Below, in pieces: positions 1 to 8,283 of a DNA stretch of 64,000 nucleotides. The notes below the pieces were generated by a model. That model saw nothing but the letters and a program-made list of their open reading frames with translations, was not told where the DNA came from and searched no databases. The stretch comes from Brevundimonas sp. Root608. Lineage in GTDB: Bacteria; Pseudomonadota; Alphaproteobacteria; Caulobacterales; Caulobacteraceae. Position 1 is the stretch's first letter; every line of letters begins with the position of its first letter. A program made the translations under genes and the position numbers. Location: assembly GCF_001427825.1 (NCBI RefSeq), contig NZ_LMGT01000001.1:882001-946000 (forward strand), in the 5' to 3' direction.

Positions 1-102
1 GACGGTCACAGGGCGGGCTCCATTGAACGCGGAACGGGGGCCGAAGTCAGCCGCGACGCCGCCCTCGCGGCGGCGTGGATCATGACGCTGATCAGGATGT
101 GA
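1..102 (+). CDS. C-terminal fragment of an unidentified protein (left edge)
   Basis: The first frame is open from base 1 to a TGA at 100-102 and gives 33 residues ending in ALAAAWIMTLIRM. Third codon positions are almost all G or C, as in the real genes nearby. The fragment is too short to assign to a family. It converges on the universal stress gene that ends at 143. The reading frame is supported only by its composition and position. Confidence 0.3.
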   Translation, partial: DGHRAGSIERGTGAEVSRDAALAAAWIMTLIRM

Positions 103-142
103 CCGGCGCCGTAGGTCGGGTCGCGCCCGCGGCCGCCCGGCA

Positions 143-1003
143 TCAGTGGGCCAGCAACAGGTTCGGCCCGTCCTTGCCGCCCAGGAAGGCGCGCGTGGCG
201 CCGCCGAAGACCGCTTCGCGGAGGCGCGAGTGCCCCCAGGCGCCGGCGATCAGCAGCGTGGCCAACCTGCCCTTGGCTGCGGAGAGCAGGGCGGCGCCCT
301 CATCCTCTCCCTCGATCAGCACCTCGGCGCCTTCGCCGACGCCGTGCAGCCGGAGATAGGCGTTCAAGGCTTCGATGTCGGGGTCGGTCGCGCTGCGGTC
401 CAGGCCGGTCACGCACTGCACGATGTGAATCTCGCTCGCCATCGCCAGGAGGGGGAGGGCGGCCTTGACCGCCCGTCCGGCCTGGGGACTGCCGTCCCAG
501 GCGATCGCCGCCGGTCCGGAAAGAGAATCCACGTCATGTCGGGCGACCAGCACCGGCGCACGGTCGCCGAGCAGGCATTGCCCGAAGACATCGCGTCCGG
601 GGCCGTGATCCAGATGCCCCTGACCGAAGACGACGAGATCGGCCAGCGCGGCGTGGCGGCTTACGGCCAGCGCGGGCCTCAGCCCCCGGCCCATGACCGA
701 CATCCGGGGCGCGCCCTCGCCGGGGCCGAACACGACGTCGGCCTGATTGGCCGCGGCGCGGGCCGCTTCCTCGATCCGGCCCTGGAGTTCGCGTTCCGCG
801 GCGGCGAGTTCCTCAATCGCCTCCGGGGACATTGTGGCGCCGAGCGTCATGCCCAGGGCGACCATGTCGGCGGCGCTGTCGGGATAGATGGGCAGGACTT
901 CCACCACGCCGTCGTGCTGGCTGGCGAGGCTGCTCGACAGGCCGAGAGATCGGCTGTCGCCGTCCCCGCCCGCCGCGATGGCGATGATGTGTTTCAGGCT
1001 CAT
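143..1003 (-). CDS. Universal stress protein (UspA family)
   Basis: Cytoplasmic UspA-fold protein of 286 residues, twice a single Usp domain, so probably a tandem-domain form. The C-terminal half carries the nucleotide-binding signature G-x2-G-x9-G as GAWGHSRLREAVFGG, suggesting ATP binding. A good ribosome site (ACGGAGA) precedes the ATG. It lies downstream of the PNPOx-like gene on the same strand with a 58-base gap holding its own FNR/FixK-like box at 1052-1065. Such proteins are often induced under low oxygen in alphaproteobacteria. The substrate and exact stress role cannot be read from sequence. A second, diverged member is at 2036-2866. Confidence 0.9.
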   Translation of the reverse strand: MSLKHIIAIAAGGDGDSRSLGLSSSLASQHDGVVEVLPIYPDSAADMVALGMTLGATMSPEAIEELAAAERELQGRIEEAARAAANQADVVFGPGEGAPRMSVMGRGLRPALAVSRHAALADLVVFGQGHLDHGPGRDVFGQCLLGDRAPVLVARHDVDSLSGPAAIAWDGSPQAGRAVKAALPLLAMASEIHIVQCVTGLDRSATDPDIEALNAYLRLHGVGEGAEVLIEGEDEGAALLSAAKGRLATLLIAGAWGHSRLREAVFGGATRAFLGGKDGPNLLLAH

Positions 1004-1051
1004 CTCGGTCTCCGTTCGGGGAAAGACTGCACCGCGCGTCGCGGCCGGCCC

Positions 1052-1065
1052 TTGATCGACATCAA
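1052..1065. promoter_or_regulatory. FNR/FixK-type binding site
   Basis: The sequence TTGATCGACATCAA is a perfect TTGAT-N4-ATCAA dyad, the consensus of FNR, FnrL and FixK regulators. Its centre is about 55 bases upstream of the universal stress start at 1003, a usable activator distance. It overlaps the last codons of the PNPOx-like gene, so it would act as an internal promoter of the minus-strand operon. Confidence 0.65.
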
Positions 1066-1550
1066 GAAACCGGTGGGACCTCCCCGATCAAGAAGGTCTG
1101 TGCCTGGCTGCGACCGTCGATGACCCCGACGGTGGACACGATCTCCGGCGCGAAATGCAGGACCGCCACCGCATCGCCGGCCGGACAGTAGACGTGAACC
1201 TCCGGATAGCGCTCGGCGACCTGGTGATTCAGTCGATCGATCGTCGCGGGATCGAGGACTTCCCGGATCCGGCCGGACATGGAGACGCCGACCGCGTCGC
1301 CGTGAGGGCCGCTTTCCGAACGGATGGCGACGGACGCCCTGGGGTCGCGTTCCGCGTTGGCGAATTTCTGGCTGCAACGGGCGACGATGAAATAGAGATT
1401 CAGCCCCTCGTTCAGATAGCCGACCGTCGTCACCTGGGGCCAGCCGTCGGAGCGGTTGAGCGCCAGGCTCATCAGCCTTTCCCGATGCAGCAGGCCCGTG
1501 ATGGCTTCGACGGCCCGACCGTGGATGGGTGGGGGCGCGGGATCGGTCAT
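1062..1550 (-). CDS. Pyridoxamine 5'-phosphate oxidase-like FMN-binding protein
   Basis: A 162-residue split-barrel protein of the PNPOx-like family. The N-terminal half shows the family pattern of a strand WPQVTTVGY followed by LYFIVARCSQKFAN and RDPRASVAI. Members bind FMN, F420 or heme; which one applies here is not evident. The ATG overlaps the stop of the upstream cytochrome gene by ATGA, so the two are probably translationally coupled. Context with a heme lipoprotein, stress proteins and FNR-type boxes suggests a role in low-oxygen or redox physiology rather than vitamin B6 synthesis. Confidence 0.8.
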   Translation of the reverse strand: MTDPAPPPIHGRAVEAITGLLHRERLMSLALNRSDGWPQVTTVGYLNEGLNLYFIVARCSQKFANAERDPRASVAIRSESGPHGDAVGVSMSGRIREVLDPATIDRLNHQVAERYPEVHVYCPAGDAVAVLHFAPEIVSTVGVIDGRSQAQTFLIGEVPPVS

Positions 1551-1924
1551 CGGTCCGTCTTCAGGGTTTCCAGGTAGGCGATGAGGTCGTCAATCTCGCT
1601 GGCGCGGAAAACGTACCCGGGCATGGCGGGGTGGGTGGTCACGAAACCCTCGGCGAAGGCGACCTCCAGCTGGTCCAGGGAATAGCGACCGACGATCTCC
1701 CGCAGAGGCGTCGCGTCCGGCAGGGGACTGTCACCCGTCGCCCCGGTCGCATGGCAGGAGGCGCAGACGGTCGAGGTCAGCAGACGACCACGCTCGATCG
1801 CCACGGCGGACACGCTGGCGGGCGCCTCGGCTACTGTTCGCTGGGGAATCCGGGGCCCGGAAGCGGAACAGCCGCCGGCGACGAAGATGCAGGCCAGGGC
1901 GATGGCTCGGACGATTGCTGACAT
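1547..1924 (-). CDS. Lipoprotein c-type cytochrome
   Basis: A 125-residue exported monoheme cytochrome. The N-terminus is a lipoprotein signal ending VAGGC, with Cys19 as the probable lipidated residue. The heme-attachment motif CASCH lies at residues 54-58, and Met101 in HPAMPGY is a candidate sixth ligand. The fold length fits a class I cytochrome c domain anchored to a membrane by lipid. I chose the ATG at 1922-1924 because it begins the signal peptide; the frame stays open further upstream but without coding character. First gene of a minus-strand operon, facing an FNR-type box 50 bases upstream. Its redox partner is unknown. Confidence 0.85.
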   Translation of the reverse strand: MSAIVRAIALACIFVAGGCSASGPRIPQRTVAEAPASVSAVAIERGRLLTSTVCASCHATGATGDSPLPDATPLREIVGRYSLDQLEVAFAEGFVTTHPAMPGYVFRASEIDDLIAYLETLKTDR

Positions 1925-1973
1925 GGCCTGCTCCAGGATTGTCGGATCGTGGCAGTCAGGTTTGGCCCTGGCC

Positions 1974-1987
1974 TTGATCCGGATCAA
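1974..1987. promoter_or_regulatory. FNR/FixK-type binding site between divergent genes
   Basis: TTGATCCGGATCAA is a perfect TTGAT-N4-ATCAA box, and the symmetry extends outward to CCTTGATCCGGATCAAGG (1972-1989). It lies 50 bases from the cytochrome start at 1924 and 49 bases from the stress-protein start at 2036, so one regulator dimer could serve both directions. Confidence 0.7.
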
Positions 1988-2035
1988 GGCGGGCGAAGCT
2001 TTTCCGCGGCCTGCTGTGACCAAAGGAGATTGCGA

Positions 2036-2866
2036 ATGACCTACGCCAGCATGCTTGTCGCCGTCGAAGCCGGAGAGGACAGCGACAGCCGGCTCGAACT
2101 CGCCTGCGACCTCGCCATCGCCTTCGACGCCCTGCTCATCGGCGTCTCGGTCGGGTCGATCGCCCCGCCCCTGTATGATCCCCTCGCTGGCGGCGCGATG
2201 GTCGGAGAATTGCTGGGCCTCTATCGCGACATGGCCGAAGCGGACGTTGAACGGGCGCGGCTTCGTTTTGCGGAAATCGCGGCCGACCGCGGCCTCGAAA
2301 CCGAATGGCGCGGCGGCGTCGGCTATCCGGCGGAGTTCGTTTCGCGGGCCGCCCGGGGGGCGGACCTGGTGATCCTCGGCGGACGAAACCGGCGCTCTCC
2401 CGATCATTCGCCTGATGTGGCGGACGTGCTGATGGGATGCGGTCGCCCGGTCCTGGTGACCCCGCCGACGCGAATGCGCTCGCCCGTCGGCACGCCGGCC
2501 CTCGTCGCCTGGAAAGACGGCCGGGAGTCGCGGCACGCGCTCGCCGGCGCCATTCCCCTTCTGCAACGCGCCTCCGGCGTGACGCTCTTCAGCGTCTGCA
2601 CGCCCGAGGAAAACGCGCTCGCTGATGGCGAGATGGCCGAGGTGGTCCGCTATCTCGCCCGCCACGAGATCCACGCGGAACCGGTCATCGCCCTCGCCGG
2701 CGACCAGCCCGCCGGTCGCCAGATCCTCGACGAAGCCATGGCGCGCGAAGCCGGCCTGATCGTCGCCGGAGCTTACGGCCATGCCCGTCTGCGCGAATGG
2801 GCCCTTGGCGGCGTAACCCGCAGTCTGATCGCGGACAGCACCATCTGTCTGGCTCTCGCCCATTGA
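2036..2866 (+). CDS. Universal stress protein (UspA family)
   Basis: A 276-residue cytoplasmic UspA-family protein. The C-terminal motif GAYGHARLREWALGG matches the G-x2-G-x9-G nucleotide-binding signature. Length suggests two Usp domains with the active signature in the second. The start at 2036 is chosen because AAAGGAGA sits 7 bases upstream and MTYASMLVAVE is a typical first strand; the frame is open to 1949 but that part overlaps the promoter. It diverges from the cytochrome operon across an FNR/FixK box and is followed after 67 bases by an oxidoreductase gene on the same strand. Confidence 0.9.
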   Translation: MTYASMLVAVEAGEDSDSRLELACDLAIAFDALLIGVSVGSIAPPLYDPLAGGAMVGELLGLYRDMAEADVERARLRFAEIAADRGLETEWRGGVGYPAEFVSRAARGADLVILGGRNRRSPDHSPDVADVLMGCGRPVLVTPPTRMRSPVGTPALVAWKDGRESRHALAGAIPLLQRASGVTLFSVCTPEENALADGEMAEVVRYLARHEIHAEPVIALAGDQPAGRQILDEAMAREAGLIVAGAYGHARLREWALGGVTRSLIADSTICLALAH

Positions 2867-2933
2867 AGGAAACCGGCGTGACTTTCCGGGCCATTCATAC
2901 CCACGGCCTTGAATGCGTGACGGCGCCTGAGCG

Positions 2934-3518
2934 ATGAGCCGCCGCATTCTCATCCTCGACGGACATCCCGATCCGGATCCCGCGCGCTACTGCCACGCGC
3001 TCGCCGCCAGCTATGCGCGCGGCGCCGCGGGGGCCGGCCACGTCGTGCATCGGACGAACCTTTCGGACCTCGACTTTCCGGACCTTCAATCCGGAAGCGA
3101 CTGGGAGAGCGGACAGCCCCCGGCGGCGATCCTGGCGTTCCAGGATCAGCTGGCATGGGCCGAGCACATCGTGATCGTCTATCCCCTCTGGCTGGGCGAG
3201 ATGCCGGCGCGGCTGAAGGCATTGCTCGAACAGGCCTTCCGGCCGGCCTTCGCCTTCGGCGGCAAGGCGGTCTCGCCGGGCGGCGGCAAGCTGAAAGGCC
3301 GTTCCGCGCGTATCGTCGTCACCATGGGAATGCCGACGGCCGCCTATCGGGTCTTTTATTTCGCGCACTCGCTGCGCAGCCTGAAGCGCAACATCCTCGC
3401 CATGGTCGGCATCGGACCGATCAGGGACACGATCATCGGCGCCGTCGAGACCCGGTCGGACGCCAGCCGAAAACGGCGCCTGGAACGGATGCGTCGAATG
3501 GGGGAACAAGCCGCCTAG
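2934..3518 (+). CDS. NAD(P)H-dependent flavodoxin-fold oxidoreductase
   Basis: A 194-residue protein of the NAD(P)H dehydrogenase (quinone) or modulator-of-drug-activity group. The start ILILDGHPDPD matches the phosphate-binding loop of the flavodoxin-like fold. AEHIVIVYPLWLGEMPARLKALLEQ carries the family's YPLWW-like segment, here YPLWLG, leading into the helix that closes over FMN. Predicted to reduce quinones or related electrophiles with two electrons in the cytoplasm. It follows the stress protein and may share its FNR-controlled transcript. Confidence 0.85.
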   Translation: MSRRILILDGHPDPDPARYCHALAASYARGAAGAGHVVHRTNLSDLDFPDLQSGSDWESGQPPAAILAFQDQLAWAEHIVIVYPLWLGEMPARLKALLEQAFRPAFAFGGKAVSPGGGKLKGRSARIVVTMGMPTAAYRVFYFAHSLRSLKRNILAMVGIGPIRDTIIGAVETRSDASRKRRLERMRRMGEQAA

Positions 3519-3587
3519 TCGCTACTCTCGCGCGGGCGACCGCCCGGCACGGCCACGGCTCCCTCGATGGGCGCCAGCCCGGCGACG

Positions 3588-3770
3588 CTAACGCTTCTTG
3601 CCGAGTTCGGCGGCGATGTCCTTGACGTTGCGGCCGGCCTTGCGGTGGGCGGCGGTCAGCTGTTCGCGGGTCACGCCCCAGCGCTTCATCCAGTGTTCGA
3701 CGGCCTGACGCTCGGACAGGTCCAGCCGGTCCTTGTCGATGAAGCCGCGCTTGTCCTTCAGGCCCGCCAT
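3588..3770 (-). CDS. DUF3606 small protein
   Basis: A 60-residue basic protein matching the DUF3606 family: KRGFIDKDRLDL, then SERQAVEHWMKRWGVTREQL, then AHRKAGRNVKDIAAELGKKR. The pattern resembles a short helical domain in which a WxxRWGVT-like helix is followed by a second helix. Function is unknown. I place the start at the ATG beginning MAGLKDKRG; the open frame runs upstream to 3848 but that extension is Arg/Pro-rich and lacks family similarity. It stands alone between convergent and divergent neighbours. Confidence 0.75.
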   Translation of the reverse strand: MAGLKDKRGFIDKDRLDLSERQAVEHWMKRWGVTREQLTAAHRKAGRNVKDIAAELGKKR

Positions 3771-3939
3771 GGTCCGCTCCGTTGCTCCGGGACGAGGTAG
3801 CGCGAAACGCGCGCGCGCGCGACCGCCGGAGCCATGCGGAAACAGCATAACTTCGTGTTTCTTGCAAAGAACCGCCCTTAACCCGGCGCGCTTTCATGGG
3901 CACAAGGAGCAATCGCCCCTCAGGCCCTATGGATATTCG

Positions 3940-5379
3940 ATGAAAAGAGCCCGGCGCGCCCGCATCGTCGCGACCCTGGGACCCGCCAGCCGGGCGCCCG
4001 GCATGGTCAAGGCCCTGGCCCAGGCCGGGGTCGACGTGTTCCGGCTGAATTTCAGCCATGGCTCGCACGAGGACCATGCGGCGGCGCTGAAGGCGGTGCG
4101 CGGCGCGGAGCTGGCGCTGAAGCGGCCGCTGGGCGTACTGGCCGACCTGCAGGGGCCCAAGCTGAGGCTGGGCCGGTTCAAGGACGTCGAGATCGACGTC
4201 AAGCCGGGCCACAGGATGCGCTTCGACCTCGACGCGACGCCCGGTGACGCCACGCGGGTGCAGATGCCGCATCCGGAAATCTTCAAGGCCCTGCGCACCG
4301 GCATGCTCTTGCTGCTCGACGACGGCCGGGTGCGGCTGCGGGTCGGGGAGCGGACCGACGAATGGGCCGACGTCACCGTCGAGAGCGGCTCGAAACTGTC
4401 GGACCGCAAGGGCGTGGCCGTGCCCGAGGCGGTGGTGCCGGTCTCGGCCCTGACGCCCAAGGACCGCGAGGACCTGGCCTTCGCCCTGCGCATCGGCGTC
4501 GACTGGGTGGCGCTGAGCTTCGTGCAGAAGGCCGAGGACATGGCCGAGCTGAAGCAGATCGTGAAAGGCCGGGCGGCTTGCCTCGCCAAGATCGAGAAGC
4601 CCCAGGCTTTGGCGGAACTGGAGAGCATCCTCGACTACTGCGACGGCGTGATGGTGGCGCGGGGCGACCTGGGCGTGGAACTGGATCCCGAGGAAGTGCC
4701 GGTGGCCCAGAAGCAGATCATCCGCGCCGCCCGCCAGCGCGGCGTGCCGGTGATCGTGGCGACGCAGATGCTGGAGTCGATGACATCCTCGCCGGCGCCG
4801 ACCCGGGCCGAGGCCTCGGACGTGGCCAACGCCGCCTACGAGGGCGCCGACGCCCTGATGCTGTCGGCGGAGACGGCCTCCGGCCACTATCCGCTCGAAT
4901 CCGTCGGGGTGATGAGCCGGATCATCGAAAGGGTCGAGCGCGATCCGATGTGGCCCAGCCTGATGGACGCCGAACACGCCGGCATGGACGACATCGACGC
5001 CGACGCCCTGGTGGCCGCGGCCCGCAAGGCGGCCGAGGCCCAGTCGACGGCCTGTATCGTGGTCTTCACCACCCTGGGCGGGACGGCGCGGCGGATGGCG
5101 CGGGAGCGGCCGCTGCAGCCGGTGCTGGCCCTGACGCCCAATCCCGACACGGCGCGGCGGCTGGCCCTGGTCTGGGGGCTGGAGACGCGGCTGGGCAAGG
5201 AGCCGGCCTCGCTGGAGGACGTCACTGAGGACGCCGTGAACAGCGCGGTCGAATACGAGATGGCCGAGCCCGGCCAGCGCATCCTCATCCTGGCCGGGAC
5301 GCCCTTCGGCGCGCCGGGGGCTGCGAATCTCCTGCGACTGGCCCATGCTCCGGCCAAGGGCGGCAAGTCGCGCGCCTGA
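3940..5379 (+). CDS. pyk: Pyruvate kinase
   Basis: Converts phosphoenolpyruvate and ADP to pyruvate and ATP, the last step of glycolysis and the Entner-Doudoroff pathway. The 479-residue length is normal. Visible motifs are IVATLGPAS (9-17), FRLNFSHG (34-41), DLQGPKLR (69-76), AKIEKPQA (216-223, with Lys217 and metal ligand Glu219), VARGDLG (239-245, Asp243) and the switch segment ATQMLESM (274-281). The start at MKRARRARI is the conventional one; in-frame sequence further upstream is not pyruvate-kinase-like. Transcribed with the adenine methylase 15 bases downstream. Confidence 0.97.
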   Translation: MKRARRARIVATLGPASRAPGMVKALAQAGVDVFRLNFSHGSHEDHAAALKAVRGAELALKRPLGVLADLQGPKLRLGRFKDVEIDVKPGHRMRFDLDATPGDATRVQMPHPEIFKALRTGMLLLLDDGRVRLRVGERTDEWADVTVESGSKLSDRKGVAVPEAVVPVSALTPKDREDLAFALRIGVDWVALSFVQKAEDMAELKQIVKGRAACLAKIEKPQALAELESILDYCDGVMVARGDLGVELDPEEVPVAQKQIIRAARQRGVPVIVATQMLESMTSSPAPTRAEASDVANAAYEGADALMLSAETASGHYPLESVGVMSRIIERVERDPMWPSLMDAEHAGMDDIDADALVAAARKAAEAQSTACIVVFTTLGGTARRMARERPLQPVLALTPNPDTARRLALVWGLETRLGKEPASLEDVTEDAVNSAVEYEMAEPGQRILILAGTPFGAPGAANLLRLAHAPAKGGKSRA

Positions 5380-5394
5380 TCCTCAAGGATCGGC

Positions 5395-6435
5395 ATGATC
5401 AAATACATCGGGTCGAAGCGGGCTTTGCTGACGCAGATCGCGACCGCGGTCCGCGCCGGCCTGCCCGATGGCGGCACGGTGTGCGACCTGTTCTCGGGCA
5501 GCGCCCGGGTGGGGCACGCCCTGAAACGCGAGGGGTTCCAGGTCTGGTCGAACGACCACAACGCCTACGCCCACACGCTCGCCACGGCCTATGTGCAGGC
5601 CGATCGGGAGCGCTGGCTGGACAAGGCGCAGGCCGTGCTGGCCGAGCTGCGGGCCGTGACCCCCGAGGCCGGCTGGTTCACCAAGGCCTTCTGCGAGGAC
5701 GCCCGCTATTTCACCCCGGCGAACGGCGCCGCCATCGACGCCATGCGCGACCGGATCGCGGCCCTGGCGCTGGAGCCCGAACTGGAGGCCATCGCCCTGG
5801 TCAGCCTGATGGAGGCCGCCGACCGGGTGGATTCCACCGCCGGCCTGCAGATGGCCTATATGAAGCAATGGGCGGCGCGGGCGCTGAAGCCGCTGGAGTT
5901 GCGGATGCCCGACATCCTGCCCGGCGTCGCGGCCGGGCCGTGCAAGGCGACCCACGCCGACGCGGTTGAACTGGCGCCGCAGATCGAGGCTGACCTCGTC
6001 TACCTGGACCCGCCGTACAACCAGCATTCCTATCTGGGGAACTACCACTGCTGGGAGAGTCTGGTCCTTTGGGACCGGCCCGAGACCTATGGCGTCGCCA
6101 ACAAGCGCATCGACGTCCGCACGCGCAAGAGCGCCTTCAACAGCAAGCCCGGCATCGCTCCGGCGCTGCAGGCCGTGATCGAGGGGCTGAAGGCGCCGAA
6201 CCTGATCGTCTCGTTCAACGACGAGGGCTATCTGGCGCGCGACCAGCTGGTGACCATGCTGTCCGGCCGCGGCGAGGTCCAGGTCATCGAGATCGCCCGG
6301 CCGCGCTACGTCGGCGCCCGCATCGGCATCCACAACCCGAAGGGCGAGAAGGTCGGGGCCGTGGGCCGGCTGAGGAATGTCGAGTACCTGTTCGTGGTCA
6401 GCGAACGCCCTGTCAGCCTGGCTGACGCGGCCTGA
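5395..6435 (+). CDS. D12-class DNA adenine N6-methyltransferase (orphan)
   Basis: A 346-residue SAM-dependent methyltransferase. YIGSKRALL (4-12) matches the Dam-type N-terminal SAM-contact segment, DLFSGSARVGH (31-41) is motif I, and DLVYLDPPYNQHSY contains the catalytic DPPY (205-208). This order defines the D12 (Dam/DpnM) class. An AAGGA ribosome site precedes the ATG. No restriction endonuclease or specificity gene is nearby, so it looks solitary. It is not the GANTC methylase CcrM, which belongs to a different motif order. The recognition sequence cannot be predicted here. Confidence 0.88.
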   Translation: MIKYIGSKRALLTQIATAVRAGLPDGGTVCDLFSGSARVGHALKREGFQVWSNDHNAYAHTLATAYVQADRERWLDKAQAVLAELRAVTPEAGWFTKAFCEDARYFTPANGAAIDAMRDRIAALALEPELEAIALVSLMEAADRVDSTAGLQMAYMKQWAARALKPLELRMPDILPGVAAGPCKATHADAVELAPQIEADLVYLDPPYNQHSYLGNYHCWESLVLWDRPETYGVANKRIDVRTRKSAFNSKPGIAPALQAVIEGLKAPNLIVSFNDEGYLARDQLVTMLSGRGEVQVIEIARPRYVGARIGIHNPKGEKVGAVGRLRNVEYLFVVSERPVSLADAA

Positions 6436-6481
6436 ACGAGACCGTACGGAACCTGACGGATTCCCGGGCCGTTAGGGCGGC

Positions 6482-6751
6482 ATGGAACAGCTGTCGATGA
6501 CCCCCGCCCGCCGCCAGTACGCCCACCACGCCTATGGCCGGACTGTCGATGCGTTCGACACCGTGGCGTGGCGTCCGCCCGTGGCGCGGCGGGTCGATGC
6601 GCGTCCGGCCAACGACGGATATCGGTCCGAGCGGCCGGGCCCGACACTTCGGGAAGAGTTCGCCTGCCTCCCGGCGTGGCTTCATATCGTCGGCGGCGGC
6701 ATGATTGCGGCTCTGATGGGCGCGCTGCTGGGCGGCGCGTTGCACATCTAG
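6482..6751 (+). CDS. Small membrane protein of unknown function
   Basis: An 89-residue protein with a charged, Arg-rich N-terminal part and one hydrophobic segment at the C-terminus (about residues 66-87, [20 protein letters not shown]). This arrangement suggests a tail-anchored protein with a glycine-rich membrane helix. I do not recognise the family. Its TAG stop overlaps the TAG of rnhB on the opposite strand in the shared tetranucleotide CTAG (6748-6751). GC-rich third positions support coding. Confidence 0.6.
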   Translation: MEQLSMTPARRQYAHHAYGRTVDAFDTVAWRPPVARRVDARPANDGYRSERPGPTLREEFACLPAWLHIVGGGMIAALMGALLGGALHI

Positions 6752-7410
6752 AGTTCGAGCAAGGCCCGGATCGGAGCCCAGCCGCGCCGGTGCGCGGGGC
6801 AGGGGCCAAGGGTCTTCAGCGCTTCCTGATGCACCGGCGCATTGTAACCCTTGTGGCCCGCGAAGCCGTAGCCCGGGTATTCCGCGTCCAGCTCGACCAT
6901 CAGCCGGTCGCGCGCCGTCTTGGCCAGGATCGAGGCCGCCGCGATCGAAAGCGACAGTCCGTCGCCGCCGACCACCGTCTGGACATCGCACGGCAGTTTG
7001 AACCGGTAGTTGCCGTCCACCAGCGCCGCGACCGGTTGCACCTGCAGCGCCTCGATGGCCCGGCACATGGCCAGGCCTGTGGCGTGAAGGATGTTCAGCT
7101 CCGCGATCTCTTCCACCGAAGCGAAGCCGACGCCCCAAGCCACGGCGCGGGCCTTGATCTCGATCTCCAGCGCCTCGCGCCGGACGTGGGTCAGGGCCTT
7201 GGAGTCGTCGATGCCCGGGGGCAGGTCGTCCGGGTTCAGGATCACGGCCCCGGCCGACACCGGCCCGGCCCAGGGACCGCGCCCCGCCTCGTCCACGCCG
7301 CACACAGGGCCGCCGCTGGACTGGATCAGGAGGAATTCGAGACCCAGGGTCGGGAAGACGCGCGCTTCCTTGAGCTTTGCCTTTGCAGGAGTTTTCGCCG
7401 GAGTCTTCAC
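6748..7410 (-). CDS. rnhB: Ribonuclease HII
   Basis: Cleaves the RNA strand of RNA-DNA hybrids and incises at ribonucleotides left in DNA. The 220-residue protein has the active-site motif [13 protein letters not shown] (Asp40, Glu41), DDSKAL, and the later [12 protein letters not shown] segment. The start is a GTG at 7408-7410 that overlaps the tag stop (GTGA), implying coupling. The N-terminus is a Lys/Ala-rich stretch ([11 protein letters not shown]) before the fold begins. It ends convergently on a small membrane-protein gene. Confidence 0.95.
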   Translation of the reverse strand: MKTPAKTPAKAKLKEARVFPTLGLEFLLIQSSGGPVCGVDEAGRGPWAGPVSAGAVILNPDDLPPGIDDSKALTHVRREALEIEIKARAVAWGVGFASVEEIAELNILHATGLAMCRAIEALQVQPVAALVDGNYRFKLPCDVQTVVGGDGLSLSIAAASILAKTARDRLMVELDAEYPGYGFAGHKGYNAPVHQEALKTLGPCPAHRRGWAPIRALLEL

Positions 7411-7994
7411 CGTCCGGCCATCGCACGAACCGCCTTGTGACGGAAGCATTCGACGCCGTGATCGTTGACCATGCCCACAGCCTGCATGAAGGCGTACACG
7501 ATCACGGGCCCGCAGAAGGTGAAGCCGCGCTTCTTCAAGGCCCGGGCCATCGCTTCGGACTCGGGGGTCGCGACCGGGCGGCCGTCGCTGTCGGGCCAGG
7601 CGTTCTGGATCGGGGCGCCGCCGACGAAGGACCACAGCCATTCGCTGAAATCCTCGCCGCTGTCGCGCACCTCCAGCCAGATCCTCGCGCCCTTGACGGC
7701 CGAGTTTATCTTGGCCCGCGAACGGATGATGCGGGCGTCGACCAGCAGCCGTTCGATGTCGGCCTCGCCATAGGCGGCGACCTTCTCAGGATCGAAGCCG
7801 TCGAAGGCGTCACGTATCCCTTCGCGCTTCCTGAGGATGGTGATCCAGGCCAGCCCGGCCTGGAAGCCGTCCAGCACCAACTTCTCCCACAGCGCCCGGG
7901 CGTCATACTCGGGCACGCCCCATTCATCGTCGTGATAGGCGACGTACAGCGGATCGGTCCCGCACCAGGCGCAGCGGTGGAGTGAGTCGGGCAT
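7407..7994 (-). CDS. tag: DNA-3-methyladenine glycosylase I
   Basis: Base-excision repair enzyme that removes 3-methyladenine from DNA. The 195-residue length is standard. Family hallmarks are [19 protein letters not shown] near the N-terminus, which includes zinc-site and base-pocket residues, then [19 protein letters not shown] and the helix [11 protein letters not shown]. It overlaps rnhB by GTGA, forming a two-gene DNA-repair operon. Confidence 0.95.
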   Translation of the reverse strand: MPDSLHRCAWCGTDPLYVAYHDDEWGVPEYDARALWEKLVLDGFQAGLAWITILRKREGIRDAFDGFDPEKVAAYGEADIERLLVDARIIRSRAKINSAVKGARIWLEVRDSGEDFSEWLWSFVGGAPIQNAWPDSDGRPVATPESEAMARALKKRGFTFCGPVIVYAFMQAVGMVNDHGVECFRHKAVRAMAGR

Positions 7995-8283
7995 GGGGGG
8001 AGGGTAGCGTCTGGAGAGTAATGTGCGCCGGGATTCCGCGAGTCGGTCCTTTATGTCACTGCGACCCGGGCCATGAAAGAACGGTCAAGGTAAGATTCTC
8101 ACGGAGGCGCTGAAACAGCGTTCACATAAGGTAGGCATCGTCGATTTCTGCCGGATCAACACGAACGAATCCTTTGAGTTGGTTAATAGAGTAATCAGTA
8201 AAGCTTTATTGCAACCGAACAAGCGACGGAACGACGGGGTGGCCGAGCCGTTTGGCATCGGGGCTTGTAGAAGGATTACCATC
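7995..8283. other. Intergenic region, AT-richer than surroundings
   Basis: Between divergent tag and the secreted repeat protein. The segment 8140-8220 is much richer in A and T than the rest of the window (GAGTTGGTTAATAGAGTAAT, then AAAGCTTTATTGCAACC) and probably holds the promoter of the downstream gene. I see no RNA gene or clear operator. A weak ribosome site (AGAAGGA, 8270-8276) precedes the ATG at 8284. Confidence 0.4.
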
